NCBI RefSeq assembly: GCF_963675165.1
Contig: NC_087387.1
Coordinates: 2,097,501 to 2,161,500 of the forward strand
DNA length: 64,000 nucleotides
Origin: Halichondria panicea
Lineage: Eukaryota; Porifera; Demospongiae; Suberitida; Halichondriidae
Reading direction: 5' to 3'
Shown: positions 1-12,999 of the stretch, piece after piece
Layout of the letters: every line of letters starts with the position of its first letter
Position numbering within the stretch: position 1 is the stretch's first letter
Translations under genes and position numbers: made by a program
Notes under the pieces: model-generated
What the model saw: only the letters and a program-made list of their open reading frames with translations
What the model was told of the DNA's origin: nothing
Database searches by the model: none

Positions 1-167
1 AAATTAGTACTGGTAATTACATACGAACCTTGATCGCAAGGGGTCAACTTTTCTGCTGATTTGGCTCATTTACAAAGGTTTTTCACCAGCAAAATATTCT
101 AGTAATACGGTATGTACACATACAAAAATTATGTGCAATAACATGATGGTTTCTCTATCCTATACAG

Positions 168-704
168 CCAATATCCAAAGTGTTATTCATTGAGCCTAAA
201 ACAATCAACTACTATGCTTCATTTGTACGCTCCACGATGACTATTACAGGAACCAATACCATCATGCACTTCCCCACTGGTGGGACTACCTCTGAGGAGT
301 TGATTCGAGTTCCCCTCGGTAAACTAGACCCCCACGTGGTAATAAGAGTCACAGTTGCAATGAAACCTCATTCTCAAGGAGTAGAAAGTGACCCACACAT
401 TGGACTTACCGACGGAGTGGCTGAAAATCATATTAGACTTGGTGATGGAAATGGGGTCTGTTACCTTAACGGTGCCTCTTCTAATACGGCCACCCTACCT
501 TCAGGATCGAAACAGCACTACGAGTACATCTTAATATTCGAGCCATTTCAAAACTACGGTGCATGCTCTCACCTCGGGGGTCATGTGACACCAGGATACT
601 TTAATACCCGTATTGATGCAAGCAAAGGATTGGATTTTATAGTGAAGAGAGAAAACACTGGAGAGCAGTATAACTTCTACTACTTTCTCATTGAGATTCT
701 CTAA
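168..704 (+). CDS. Nested secreted protein gene A (exon 2 only; exon 1 left of window)
   Basis: Second coding exon of a two-exon gene, starting after the acceptor at 166-167 and ending at TAA 702-704 (178 codons). The product is not recognised. It is a single globular-looking stretch beginning [10 protein letters not shown], with [47 protein letters not shown] and ending FYYFLIEIL. The signal-peptide exon seen in copies B and C should lie just left of the window. It is antisense to, and inside an intron of, V-ATPase copy 1. Its preceding intron holds about 200 bases also present in copy C but missing from copy B. It differs from copy C at only a few residues. Function unknown. Confidence 0.8.
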   Translation, partial: PISKVLFIEPKTINYYASFVRSTMTITGTNTIMHFPTGGTTSEELIRVPLGKLDPHVVIRVTVAMKPHSQGVESDPHIGLTDGVAENHIRLGDGNGVCYLNGASSNTATLPSGSKQHYEYILIFEPFQNYGACSHLGGHVTPGYFNTRIDASKGLDFIVKRENTGEQYNFYYFLIEIL

Positions 705-891
705 CTATATACAGCAGAACATTTGCTAACACCCTTAGTAGCAACTGCTAGAATTACTTAAGTAGAACAGACATAAATACGTATTTAGTATTACTATATT
801 TATAATTATATACATGTATATACAGTGTATGCATGCTGCCATAATCTTTTCTCAAATAAATTACAAAACAGTAACTACTGAATGAACTCAC

Positions 892-3089
892 AGTAGTTGG
901 GTCCTCAAGAGGCTGCATTATATCTGCCTGTCTCAAGAACACGTTGCCACGACACGCCCTCCACAGGACACGCTCAAATGCAGCCACACGCTCCCTCACT
1001 ATCACACCAGTCACAAACCTGGGCACAGAGTGTGGGGGGGGGGGGGTCAATCATTGCATGAAAAGTCTTTAGTGCCTGGCTTGCTAGCAAATACAGATGA
1101 GCCATATGGCTAATGTAAAACAACCCTTCAATAAAGGTACAATAATAACCACAATCTTGTTCCTCATAGGTGCCCATTAAAGCGGTTAATAAAGAGCAAC
1201 TTTTACTTGGGAATGGAAACACTACATAGTGAATACACGCATAACAGATAATGCTATGGAGACTACAGTCACTTTTATCTCAATACTTACGTATACATGA
1301 CAAATACTGACTCACGTGAACTTGGTCTGAGCAGTGGCTATCTGCAGATGCTCGTCCAACAGTCCCTTCTCCTCACGTCCTGTGATGTCCTCATCAGTGG
1401 TAATCTCTCCACCAGGGCCCTTACGCTTACGGGTGGGTGTGGCAGTTACAGCATACTGCTCGGCCTGAGAGGGGATGTGCATCAAAGTACAAATCAAATT
1501 GTGTATGGCAAGGAGATTTGCACGTACACATGTATGATCACAGTTCCAATTTCTACCTTACACACAGTTGCAGGCATTAGCTGTTAAACTGAGGCCCTAA
1601 CTAACCACTTCCAGGGTTAATACAACCAAGAGTTCCTTAATGAACTCCTGGTACCCAATAACTGCATGCCTACACAACAGTAAAATTGCCTACAAGGGAT
1701 GATGAATCACACACACACGAAATTCCAAAAGTACAACAATAGGGACCCATTAGCCCTATGCACACTAACAAGGAGGGAACACTTATTCCTAGAATGGCAG
1801 TAGAGTGGCAGAACAATAGACTGCACTTCACCCTGAGCACAAAACCACGGCATGCACTAACTACCACCTAACCCACTCGATAAAATGTCCCATTGTGCAC
1901 CGTGGTCAATAATTATGCATAATGTTGGATGAACTCAAAAGTAGCAAGAAAATGTCCAGGAAATCAGAATATCACCATGCATCCTCAAGTATGCACACGT
2001 GTAATGACTGCACTTCCTCACCTCCTGAAAGAAGCCCCGGGTCTTGTCGAGGATGTGCTGCAGCTCGATGAGGTCCAGCAGGTTCTTCTTGAGAGTTTCC
2101 TTGTTTGTGTTGATCTCCTTCACCTCAGTCTCCAGCACCTCAAACTTGCTCTCAAGGTCAATCATGGCTGCATGGGGGAATGTGCAATTGAAGGACTTGC
2201 AGTACTAGTTACTGACATACATACATGTACCATGCAGTACATACAATAAAACCATACGTTAGTGACACCCTTAGGTACACTCATTGTATCCCTTATCAGA
2301 TGCAGTTACATGTATATAGTGTCCCACACAATCCTTTTTTTCTTGCTTGTACTACTACACATGTACAGTGTATTTCACATGTATATATTTCGACCCCCCC
2401 CCCCCCCACACACACACCTTGAGGTTCCGGGGCCTCGACATTTCCCCCTGGTCTCAATTCAATGCCGATTTTTTCCAGCTCGTTATTGAGGAAACGCAAC
2501 TTCCTCTCCATCTCGTCACAGCGACGCACCTCATTGATGAACTTGCGCTGGAAGGCATTCACGTCAGCATTCACCTGTGTGTGTGTGTGTGTGTGTGTTG
2601 ATACATTGTGTACATGTAGGTACGTTGCTATGACATGCATGTATATGTATGGTCACATGATAACAGTGATGCAAATACAGACAATGATGACAGCAACTTA
2701 CATCTCAGAACTGTACTTTGCCCTGTAGGGGTAAAAAATATTATATACAGTGCATGTACTGCGTACTAAACTAGCACCCAAAATTATGAACGTATTTATT
2801 TTAGGTGACACTAAAAATGTATGTTTTGCGTCAACTGTTTAAATGTTACATTAGAGGGCCTATAGGGTGTCGCCTTATTAAATTAAAGAATCGGTAGCTG
2901 AGCACATTAAACGAGTTTACAAACTTTTTGTATACAGCTAGCCTAAGATGGATTGATTTAGAAACCATCATACAATAGAGACTGAGCCCTCACCAGTTCC
3001 CCCAGCTCCCTAACACAGGAGTAGGCTGCCTCAGACTGTAGGAACAGCTGGGCTAGTGTCATCTCCTCTGACCGAAACAAGGAGCTCAT
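892..3089 (-). CDS. ATP6V0A: V-ATPase 116-kDa subunit a, copy 1 (5' part, contains a nonsense codon)
   Basis: First six coding exons of a membrane V0 subunit a of the proton-pumping V-ATPase: 3089-2994, 2722-2702, 2574-2418, 2167-2022, 1464-1316 and 1018-892; the rest lies left of the window. The translation carries the family landmarks [20 protein letters not shown] at the N terminus, then [20 protein letters not shown] and [13 protein letters not shown]. The start ATG at 3089 gives the conserved N terminus and matches the other two copies. Exon 2 is a 21-nt microexon whose sixth codon is TGA (2707-2705), where copies 2 and 3 have AGA (Arg). The other five exons are open. Either this copy is a pseudogene, or the microexon is skipped (it is phase 0-0), or the base is an assembly error. 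The secreted-protein gene at 168-704 lies antisense beyond its sixth exon. Confidence 0.88.
2576..2598. repeat. TG/CA microsatellite abutting a 3' splice site (copy 1)
   Basis: About 11-12 TG units on the plus strand, read as CA in the gene, running directly into the acceptor CAG of V-ATPase exon 3. The same site has 29 units in copy 2 (12443-12500) and 16 in copy 3 (22769-22800). Confidence 0.9.
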
Positions 3090-3457
3090 TTTGATCCGAG
3101 AGATATTTGAGGATATCTCTGGTTGATTTCTCTTTCATATGTATCTTTATCTAACTATGCTTAGAACTTAACTACTGTGGTACGTTTGTTTTGTCTACTC
3201 AGATCTGGTAATGATCGGTACGTTGTCATAGTCTAATTAAAATTAATGGTCGACACAAAAGAAAGCTACAGCTGTCGACCTCTGGTAAACTCACAACAAT
3301 AACCTCGCTTCACTGCCTTTGAACAACTCTGACAAGAAATCATTATTTCAGAATAACAATCATAACTAAAAACTAACTTTCGCTATAAGTCTGTCCACTT
3401 CAAACTTTAATACATCTATACTAAATAATTATTCCCAGCTAAAATAAGTATGTTCAG
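3090..3457. promoter_or_regulatory. Intergenic gap between V-ATPase copies 1 and 2
   Basis: 368 bases between the stop of copy 2 and the ATG of copy 1. It must hold both the 3' end of copy 2 and the promoter of copy 1. It is nearly identical to 13000-13383 but unlike the sequence upstream of copy 3. It starts with a small palindrome (agatatttgaggatatct, about 3102-3119) and contains a second inverted pair, gtcgac...gtcgac, near 3250-3280. No TATA box is evident. Confidence 0.5.
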
Positions 3458-6400
3458 TTAATCATCCTCGCCCTTGAGAATAGCCTCGAAGCTGAACGGA
3501 GTGAACTTGTACCCGTTTCCATCGTAGAACTTGTTCTGGAACTCCACCCAGTGCAGACGCAGGGCATGCAGGAAAGCAGAGAGCCCCTCCATCACCAGCA
3601 AAATTCCGATTGTCATGGCTGTGAAGTGCACGTGTGTGTGAAGGGGAAGGATTATAAATATACATGCATACAGTGAAGTACATTGTACATAATTATAGAG
3701 TTACAGTATAATTATGAGTAACACGCAGCTTCGTACATTTACATGCACGTATAGATTTTAAAAAATAATTATAATTACAGCTAATTTGGCACATGCATGA
3801 GAGTAGATACACTTGATAAATCTGGGATCAAACTGGTTGCCTACTCACCTAGGCTACACAATAATAATCCTGAATAATACAACTAGTAGTCTAAAAGTGG
3901 TAGTAAGCTTGGTCTTCGTGTCATACCTGCCCAAGCTGCAAAGAGGAAGAAGACGGCAATGGCTCCAAGAATCGGGCTGATGGAAGCAGCCACCCCAATG
4001 CCCAACTGGAACACCATATTCCACAACACCTCAGATAGCTCTGTAGGTGGAAGGGGCGAAAACATGTTACATAATTAAGGCATTGCATTCGGTGAAACAC
4101 TGTAAATTCTACATGCACACACAACTTCAATCGGGAGCATTTTACAGGAATGTTGAATAATTATGACACATTCGCAGTGATTCTGTACAAGGATTGTATC
4201 ATTGTATCTCACCAGCGTGAGCGAGACTGAGAGCCCAGAGTCGGAGGTAGGAGGCAGTGTTGGAGATGGTGCCAAGACAGTACTCAATTGTGTGGATGGA
4301 TTGGTGAATGAAGATCTCACTAAACTCGAACTTTTCTCCCTCTTTCTCAGTGCCATCATCTTCTTTACCATCCATCTAGCAGCAGGGGTGATCACAAATA
4401 CTATATTATAGCTTATACATGTAGACAGTGCAGTATATTACACATGAATAATTATAGCTACATATATTTCACCTATACATTTGATGAATGTATGTATGTA
4501 GGGAGGGAAAGAAAGAATTGATTCTCAGTAGGTGTCAGGGTGTCATACAGGATTTTGAAGTAGAGGGGGGAAATAAGAAAGTAACTAGAAAATGTTGCTA
4601 AAAAAAAGGTCAACCGTTATTTCAACACCCTGTTAGTATGTAAAATTGTCAGCTATGGACACTCAGCCATACAACTAGTACATGAATGCAATTTTAGGGG
4701 GGGATATTCCCCCTTTTCCCCCTGCATGACACCCTGGGCGTACGGCGTACTTGTATCAGATGTACACAGCAGAATACGATATGGGCCTGTACCTTTACAA
4801 TCATGTTGTGCCTATCACATTGACATAATTATAACAGTGTCATTACCTATGTACATGTACAGTATATATAATTATACATGTACTTGTAACTGACATTTTA
4901 CTAAACGACGATCTATTAATATTAACTACATGATACTCATGTTAATACTGTACAGTATATTCCCTTGCTGACCTTGTCGGAGTGTTTGCCTCCACCCTCC
5001 TCCTTGAGAATGATCTGGGCACGTTCATCATCAGCCGGTTCACCGTCAGGTGTCACGTTGTAACCAGACTCAGCCCGAGCACGGCTGTAGCCATCCTGTT
5101 GGGATTGACAAACAAATATTATATCATTCGTGTAGTGAGTCGTAGCATGCAGTACATACATAAAATTAACGCTAAATACATGCAACACAATACAAAGTAC
5201 CTTTGACTGCATTTTGTGTTTGATAAGGAGGTAAATAGGCTTGGCAAGCAACATCCACGGTACACACACCAACGCCACAATCACCAAAACAATTTGAATA
5301 TATTTCTGTGAAAACAATCAACACATAATAAAAATGGAAAGGAAAACAACTGCCATATGTTATTTTAGCAATATAATTATATACACATATGATATATATA
5401 ACAACGATGTGTATAAGAATGACCTGGAGCTGGGCTAGTTCATCAGTGTGACCAAACACGGAGTATTGTATCTGTGTGGGGTCAGGGTTGGTAACATCAG
5501 GGGAGCCGCCAAACTTGAGGAACATGTTGATGAGCGTGATCAGCAAACTGGGAGCCTGAGGGCAGAACAACAACAATGTCATAATTATGACGCGAAAATG
5601 TTCATCACACAATTATAGCACTGTGCACAGCTAATACACTGGAGGCTGCAACAACTTGATATTGTGTGTGTTCTTACATAGTTGGGATTGACGTAGAAGA
5701 AGCACCACTTGAAGAAGATGAGGAAGACCAACCAGCCAAAGATGCACAACAGGAACAGAACTTGAGGTACAAACTCTAGTATGATGTTCAGATAGTTCTT
5801 GAAGTGGCTAGAAAATATAAAAACACAGCATGATTGAAAATCACCGTAGGCTGAGCTGTACAGCACTCAGTACAGTTGACCTCAGACATGCACTATATAC
5901 ATGTACATGTATATACACTGTATACACACAGGCCAGTTTTTAAATCCGACCCTCACACTCACATGTGATTGAAAACCTGCAGACAGACTCCAAACAACAT
6001 CTGCATGACACCCAGAGTGATGGCCATCTTCATCTTGTAAGAGTTGGTGAAGACCAACTTGTTCTCGGCCACGTTCCAGATAGGGTCCAGTCCAAACGGG
6101 TAGGGGGTCATTTTTGTCATAGCCTCGCGGGGGACGTAGGTGAGATGACCCCCAGGTGCAAACTGGACACACGGTGGGTTTGGACAGCACCCGAGTATGT
6201 CACTGGCTGGTTGACTGAAAAGAATGAACTCAAGTCTAAAATCACAGTTACATAGCCGAATGTACATGCAAAATGCTGTGTAACAGAAATACTTAGTGAA
6301 TATACAGTCAGATCAATCAATAAAATGACAATTTATTCAGAAGTGCTGTAACCATGCACTTACTCCATGGAACCGTTGGTGTAAGTGAGGTCCCACGAAG

Positions 6401-9400
6401 TGCCAAAGATATTGAGTGACTTGGAGAACACATCGTTGTACACCATCCCAGTGTAAATGGAGAACAGCCCCATGAGGAGAATGATGTAGCGACCATTGAA
6501 CAGCGTAACAAACATCTGTGAGTGTACAATTGGTTTTTTATAATAGGGGATACGCATGCATGGTACCCAAGGAGCTCATTCGCCACCCTGTCAACCTATA
6601 AATACTGACTGTATACATAATGAGTAAGGTGGTTAATTAAAATGCCCATCCTTGAATTTTGAATGCCGATAAACAATGAGCAATCTGTTTTCAAACAGCA
6701 AGGTCTTTTGGTACGGAATGTCTTTTTTCAATGCTTTTTACTTATTGACTGCATGCTATGTACACATTCCTAATTACTTGAAGTTTATTATGCACTGAGT
6801 GTAGAAATAGATTATTGTTGTGATGGCCTAGATTAAACCGCAAAAAATATTCTGATCAGTGCGCAAACGTACATGCATGTGTGCCATACATGTAGGTATC
6901 ATGTACGGTACAATATACAATAATTTTACACGAATAAAAACAACAACGCACCTCTCCTCCGGGTCCGTTATAGTTGTTGAGTTTCTTCTCAAATAAGATG
7001 AGCAGAGCAGCAAAGGAGGCCATGATGATACCGTGACCTGCGTCACCAAACATCACCGCAAACAGGAACGGGAATGTGATGATCGTGTACAGGGCTGCGT
7101 GTGTGTGTATGTGAATTAGCACACTATAAACATGGAAACTTCGATACGAGGTGGAAGAGCTAGCTTGCAGGATACCAACTAATAGTTAAACATGTATAAA
7201 CTCACCTGGGTTGACCTCTTGATAGGTGGCCACTCCGTACGCATCCACAATGGCTTGGAAACCACGAGTGAACTTGTTGACCTTGTTGTAGGTGGGTGGA
7301 GCTTCATCAGTAGCCATCCTGTTTAGAATGGACGGTACAGTTGAACCACTACGCTCCTGTGGGGGTGTGACATACACGTCATGCAAACATGTCACAATAT
7401 AATCATTATACACCAAGTTAATGACTGTACAATGTAACGGTCACGTGACTTACGGTTCCCCTGGTGAGGGCAGCCTGTATCTCATCGAGAGCGTCTACAG
7501 GACACCAACACTCGGCAATGAGACAGCGCTGGGTCACGTCCAGGTTGAACATGTTCAGAATATGGTATACTGACTTGATCTTCTTCACCTGGAGAACAAA
7601 ATACAAGTACATGTATAAACATGATTATGAAAATGAATTATCTCTCCATTAATAAAATTAGTACATGTACATGTATGAATGATGTTCCCTTTATCACTAG
7701 CCCAGCCCACCATACACAAAGTGGTGGGTGAGATCATGTGACCTGTGGGAACTCTTTCTACCAAGGGATTGAGCTCAGGGAGGCTGAAATAACCCTCCAT
7801 AAGTTTTGAAATCTTGGACAACAGCAATCACTGGTTTCAGGATCAAAGTTTAACTAGGGACATAAAACACTATGTTTTTTCGTGCACAGAATCTTTCCAA
7901 ATTGTTGTTTTTGCCTGTAAACTAATCACCGATCCCTTATTTGTATCCTCCCCACCTTGGTCTGCCAGGTGTCCAGGTCCTGTGCTATCTCAGTGAGCTG
8001 AGTGATTGAGTGCTCTTCTGTTGTCTGGAGCACTGACTGGAGGTCACTGATACGTGCCGCCACCTGACCCACCATCTGGGCACGCTCGTCAGCTGTCTCC
8101 GGGCACTGGTACAGAGTGGCTCGGAATCTGAGGGAAATGGTACGTGTATCTAATTATGGGAATTATAGTGCTCTAGTTGTTATGGGAAATTCGTACAAGA
8201 ACACATTTAGACAGCCATTTGCACAATTATAGTCAAAACAATAAAAATTGGACTGTACACACACAGAAACAAACAAGGGTTCCATATGACAATGGGTATA
8301 GCGCACACAATAACTGTTGCTACAGCATTAACTATAGCACAGTAGAAGCTCACCCATCGCAGATTTTCCTGACCCTTGTCCTCAGCTGGTCTCCCTGGAA
8401 GAAGAGGATGAACACTATCTTGTTCTCGAGGACACCCTGGTGTGTGTGTGGGAGGGGGACGAGGTGGTATGTTTTAAGAGGTAAACACATTTCATATCAA
8501 CTGTTTGTTGCACAGGTACAAACAGTGTGGGGTGGTTAAGACTTTCAGTCTGCACACATTTTCTGTAAATGTCAAGTACATCATTTATGTGTAGAAAAGA
8601 AGCAATTCACGACACGATTTTTAACCCCTCAGGACCTATGGTTGAAGATGAAAGCTGTCATTTGAGTACTTTCGAATACTTGTCTACTCTACTGCTGCTC
8701 TGCAACATAACTGCAGTAAGCTACAGTCACAGCACATGTACATTTTACAATGATAATAATTATGTTTACATCATCCTAGCCAACACCTAAGGAAGGCAAA
8801 GTGTTGTTCATTGAGCCAAAGGCAATAAACTACTTTGCTTCATTTGTACGCTCGTTGACGACTGTAAACAAATAGCTACACCATCATGCACTTCCTGATT
8901 GGTGGAACTAACTACGAGGAATTGATTTGAGTTCCCCTCGGTAAACTAGACCCCCACGTGGTAATAAAAGTAGCAATAACAATAAGACCTCGGTCACAAG
9001 GAGTAGAGAGTGACAGATAGGGTGGCTGAAAATAGTATTAAGCTAAGTGATGGCAGTGGGGTGTTTTACTTTTACAATGATTCTTCTAGTGATGCTAACC
9101 TACCTGTGCATGGGATCAAAACAGCACTATTATTTGAGCCACCTCAAGGCTCATGTTTGACTGTTATGTTACAGGTACAAGCACTATGTTCAAGCACTAT
9201 GCTGACTTTCAGTGGTGGGCTGTAGCACCCTGTATTTTACAGGCACAAGCACTGTGGGTGGTCGGACTTTCAGTCGTGGGTTTTACAGGTACAAGCACTG
9301 TTGGTGGTTAGACTCTCAGTGGTGGACTGTAGTACACATGTTATTTTACGAATAAGCACTGTGGGTGGTCGGACTTTCAGTCGTGGACTGTAGCACGTAC

Positions 9401-12400
9401 ACATGTTATTTTACGAATAAGCACTGTGGGTGGTCGGACTTTAGTCGTGGACTGTAGCACGTACACATGTTATTTTACGAATAAGCACTGTGGGTGGTCG
9501 GACTTTAGTCGTGGACTGTAGCACGTACACATGTTATTTTACAGGTATAAGCACTGTGGGTGGTCGGACTTTCGGTTGTGAGTTTTACAGGTACACACAC
9601 TGTTGGTGGTTAGACTTCAGTCGTGGGCTGTAGCATGTTATTTTACAGGTTCAAGCACTGAGGGTGGTCAGACATTAAGTCTATACACACAATTTAGTAC
9701 ATGTACATGTATGTACATCATTTTACCTGACTGTATATAAAGAAGCAATCAAATCAATAAACTTTAAATCACACCAGATTCATGCACTCCTGCTCACATT
9801 GTGAGATTTTCAATTGCTAATCCTTTAAGAAGATTGAAGATGAAGACTATCATTGGAGCACTTATTTTTCTCTACTGCTGCTCAGCAACAATAACTGCAG
9901 TAAGCTACAGTAACTAATAATTATGTAGTAACTACATGTATGTATATGTGCATGTGCAATAATAATTATTACGGTTTCATCCTCCTACAGCCAATATCCA
10001 AGGTGTTGTTCATTGAGCCTAAAACAATTAACTACTTTGCTTCATTTGTACGCTCGTCGATGACTACTACAGAAACCAATACCATCATGCACTTCCCTAC
10101 TGGTTTGATTAATTATGAGGAGTTGATTCGAGTTCCTCTCGGTGAACTAGACTCCCATGTGCTAATAAGAGTCACATTTGCAATAAAACCTCGTCCCAAT
10201 ACAGAAGACAGTGACCCATACATTGGAATAACAGACAATGTGGCTGAAAATTATTTTAGACTAAGTGGGCATGGGGCATGTCAATTTCAGGATGGTTCTT
10301 ATAATGGGGCCACCCTACCTTCAGGATCAGACCAGCACTACGAGTACATCCTAATATTCGAGCCATTTCAGAACTACGGTGCATGTTCTCACCTCGGGGG
10401 TCATGTGACCCCAGGATACTTTAATACCCGTATTGATGCAAGCAAAGGATTGGATTTTGTGGTGAAGAGAGAACAGGCTAATGAGCAGTACGACTTCTAC
10501 TACTTTCTCATTGAGATTCTCTAACTATACACAGCAGAACATTTGCTAACACCCTTAGTAGCAACTGCTAGAATTACTTAAGTAGAACAGACATAAATAC
10601 GTATTTAGTATTACTATATTTATAATTATATACATGTATATATGCATGCTGCCATAATCTTTTCTCAAATAAATTACAAAACAGTAACTACTGAATGAAC
10701 TCACAGTAGTTGGGTCCTCAAGAGGCTGCATTATATCTGCCTGCCTCAGGAACACGTTGCCACGACATGCTCTCCACAGGACACGCTCAAATGCAGCCAC
10801 ACGTTCCCTAACTATCACACCAGTCACAAACCTGGGCACAGAGTGTGAGGGGGGGGGGGGTCAATCATTGCATGAAAAGTCTTTAGTGCCTGACTTACTA
10901 GCAAATACAGATGAGCCATATGGCTAATGAAAACAACCCTTCAATAAATACAATATAACCACAACCTTGTTCCTCATAGGTGTCCATTAAAGCAAAGGTT
11001 AATAAAGAGCAATTTTTACTTGGGAATGGAAACACTACATAGTGAATACACGCACAACAGGGAATGCTATGGAAATTACAGTCACTTTCACCTCAATACT
11101 TACGTATACATGACAAATACTGACTCACGTGAACTTGGTCTGAGCAGTGGCTATCTGCAGATGCTCGTCCAACAGTCCCTTCTCCTCACGTCCTGTGATG
11201 TCCTCATCAGTGGTAATCTCTCCACCAGGGCCCTTACGCTTACGGGTGGGTGTGGCAGTTACAGCATACTGCTCGGCCTGAGAGGGGATGTGCATCAAAG
11301 TACAAATCAAATTGTGTATGGCAAGGACATTTGCACGTACATATTACACACTCATATTACACACATGTATGATCACAGTTCCAATTTTTACCTTACACAC
11401 AGTTGCAGGCATTAGCTTTTAAACTGAGGCCCTAACTAACCACTTCCAGGGTAAATACAACCAGGAGTTCCTTAATGAACTCCTGGTACAACCCAATAAC
11501 TGCATGCCTACACAACAGTAAAATTGCCTACAAGGGATGATGAATCACACACACACGAAATTCCAAAAGTACAACAATAGGGACCCATTAGCCCTATGCA
11601 CACTAACAAGGAGGGAACACTTATTCCTAGAATGGCAGTAGATTAGCCCTATGCACACTAACAAGGAGGGAACGCTTATTCCTAGAATGGCAGTAGAGTG
11701 GCAGAACAATAGACTGCACTTCACCCTGAGCACACAACCACGGCATGCACTAACTACCACCTAACCCACTCGATAAAATGTCCCATTGTGCACCAATAAT
11801 TATGCATAATGTTGGATGAACTCAAAAGTAGCAAGAAAATGTCCAGGAAATTAGAATATCACCATGCATCCTCAAGTATGCACACGTGTAATGACTGCAC
11901 TTCCTCACCTCCTGAAAGAAGCCCCGGGTCTTGTCGAGGATGTGCTGCAGCTCGATGAGGTCCAGTAGGTTCTTCTTGAGAGTTTCTTTGTTTGTGTTAA
12001 TCTCCTTCACCTCAGTCTCCAGCACCTCAAACTTGCTCTCAAGGTCAATCATGGCTGCATGGGGGAATGTGCAATTGAAGGACTTGCAGTACTACATTAG
12101 TGACATACATACCATGCAGTATACAATAAAACCATACGTTAGTGACACCCTTAGGTACACTCATTGTATCCCTTATCAGATGGTATATAGTGTCCCACAC
12201 AATCCTTTTTTTCTTGCTTGTACTACTACACATGTACAGTGTATTTCACATGTATATATTTTGACCCCCCCCCCCCACACACACCTTGAGGTTCCGGGGC
12301 CTCGACATTTCCCCCTGGTCTCAATTCAATGCCGACTTTTTCCAGCTCGTTATTGAGGAAACGCAACTTCCTCTCCATCTCGTCACAGCGACGCACCTCA

Positions 12401-12438
12401 TTGATGAACTTGCGCTGGAAGGCATTCACGTCAGCATT

Positions 12439-12502
<64 letters not shown>

Positions 12503-12999
12503 GATACATTGTGTACATGTAGGTACATTGCTATGACATACATGTGTATGTATGGTCACATGATAACAGTGATGCAAAATAATGCAGACAATGATGACAG
12601 CAACTTACATCTCTGAACTGTACTTTGCCCTGTAGGGGTCAAAAATATTATCATATATACAGTGCATGTACTGCGTACTAAACTAGCACCCAAAATTATG
12701 AACGTATTTATTTTAGGTGACACTAAAAATGTATGTTTTGTGCCAACTGTTTAAATGTTACATTAGAGGGCCTAGGGTGTCGCCTTATTAAATTAAAGAA
12801 TCGGTAGCTGAGCACATTAAACGAGTTTACAAACTTTTTGTATACAGCTAGCCTAAGATGGATTGATTTAGAAACCATCATACAATAGAGACTGAGCCCT
12901 CACCAGTTCCCCCAGCTCCCTAACACAGGAGTAGGCTGCCTCAGACTGTAGAAACAGCTGGGCTAGTGTCATCTCCTCTGATCGAAACAAGGAGCTCAT
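3458..12999 (-). CDS. ATP6V0A: V-ATPase 116-kDa subunit a, copy 2 (complete)
   Basis: Complete 20-exon gene; the exons sum to 904 codons including TAA (903 aa; animal family members are about 830-850). Exons: 12999-12904, 12629-12609, 12441-12285, 12054-11909, 11277-11129, 10831-10705, 8436-8354, 8127-7956, 7588-7454, 7356-7206, 7094-6952, 6515-6364, 6214-5963, 5807-5678, 5555-5424, 5305-5201, 5095-4973, 4375-4213, 4040-3927, 3618-3458. Family landmarks in order: [96 protein letters not shown], and [20 protein letters not shown] with the arginine needed for proton transfer, then [20 protein letters not shown]. The cytosolic N half couples to V1 and the C half is the multi-pass proton channel partner of the c-ring. 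The exon 6-7 intron (2.3 kb) holds the antisense gene B and its dead relative. Confidence 0.95.
8648..9165 (+). pseudogene. Decayed paralogue of the nested secreted-protein gene
   Basis: A leader-like stretch starts at ATG 8648 and hits TGA after five codons. An exon-2-like stretch follows from about 8782. It matches the family ([19 protein letters not shown]) but has an in-frame TAG right after the first 35 or so codons, further stops and small deletions. The homologous decayed copy in V-ATPase copy 3 is at 18649-18965. The family was therefore already duplicated within the intron before the 10-kb unit was duplicated. Confidence 0.75.
9170..9690. repeat. Minisatellite, unit about 60 bases, upstream of nested gene B
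   Basis: About eight to nine imperfect units, each containing AGCACTGTGGGTGGTCGGAC followed by TTTCAGTCGTGG and TGTTATTTTAC. It lies between the dead paralogue and the live gene B. A shorter, more diverged array of the same unit is at 19035-19350 before gene C, and one isolated unit sits at about 8510-8560. Confidence 0.85.
9734..9741 (+). promoter_or_regulatory. TATA box of nested gene B
   Basis: TATATAAA about 100 bases upstream of the ATG at 9840. The equivalent TATATAAA precedes gene C at 19371. Its conservation in both units supports an independent promoter inside the V-ATPase intron. Confidence 0.55.
9840..10524 (+). CDS. Nested secreted protein gene B (complete, two exons)
   Basis: Exon 1 (9840-9899) encodes exactly a 20-residue signal peptide, [20 protein letters not shown]. 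Exon 2 (9991-10524) encodes a 177-residue mature protein starting [10 protein letters not shown] and ending FYYFLIEIL. The intron is only 91 bases because it lacks the roughly 200-base insert of copies A and C. No domain is recognised. The mature part has few cysteines and looks beta-rich; a lectin-like or jelly-roll fold is only a guess. The gene lies antisense within intron 6 of V-ATPase copy 2, with its own TATA box. It differs from copies A and C at many exposed-looking positions (for example [20 protein letters not shown]), while the C-terminal half is almost unchanged. Confidence 0.85.
11590..11700. repeat. Tandem 54-base duplication in V-ATPase copy 2 intron
   Basis: Two adjacent copies of a segment containing attagccctatgcacacta, acaaggagggaac and cttattcctagaatggcag. 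The same tandem pair is present in copy 3 (about 21920-22030), but copy 1 has a single unit (about 1749-1805). It is a useful marker of descent among the copies. Confidence 0.9.
12443..12500. repeat. TG/CA microsatellite abutting a 3' splice site (copy 2)
   Basis: 29 uninterrupted TG units ending at the acceptor of V-ATPase copy 2 exon 3. It is expanded about 2.5-fold relative to copy 1, although flanking sequence is nearly identical. Confidence 0.95.

Noticed and set aside
7585-7827. Minus-strand open frame between V-ATPase exons 8 and 9
   Set aside because: Exon 8 ends in AAG and exon 9 starts [10 protein letters not shown], giving the family sequence directly; the stretch between is intron.
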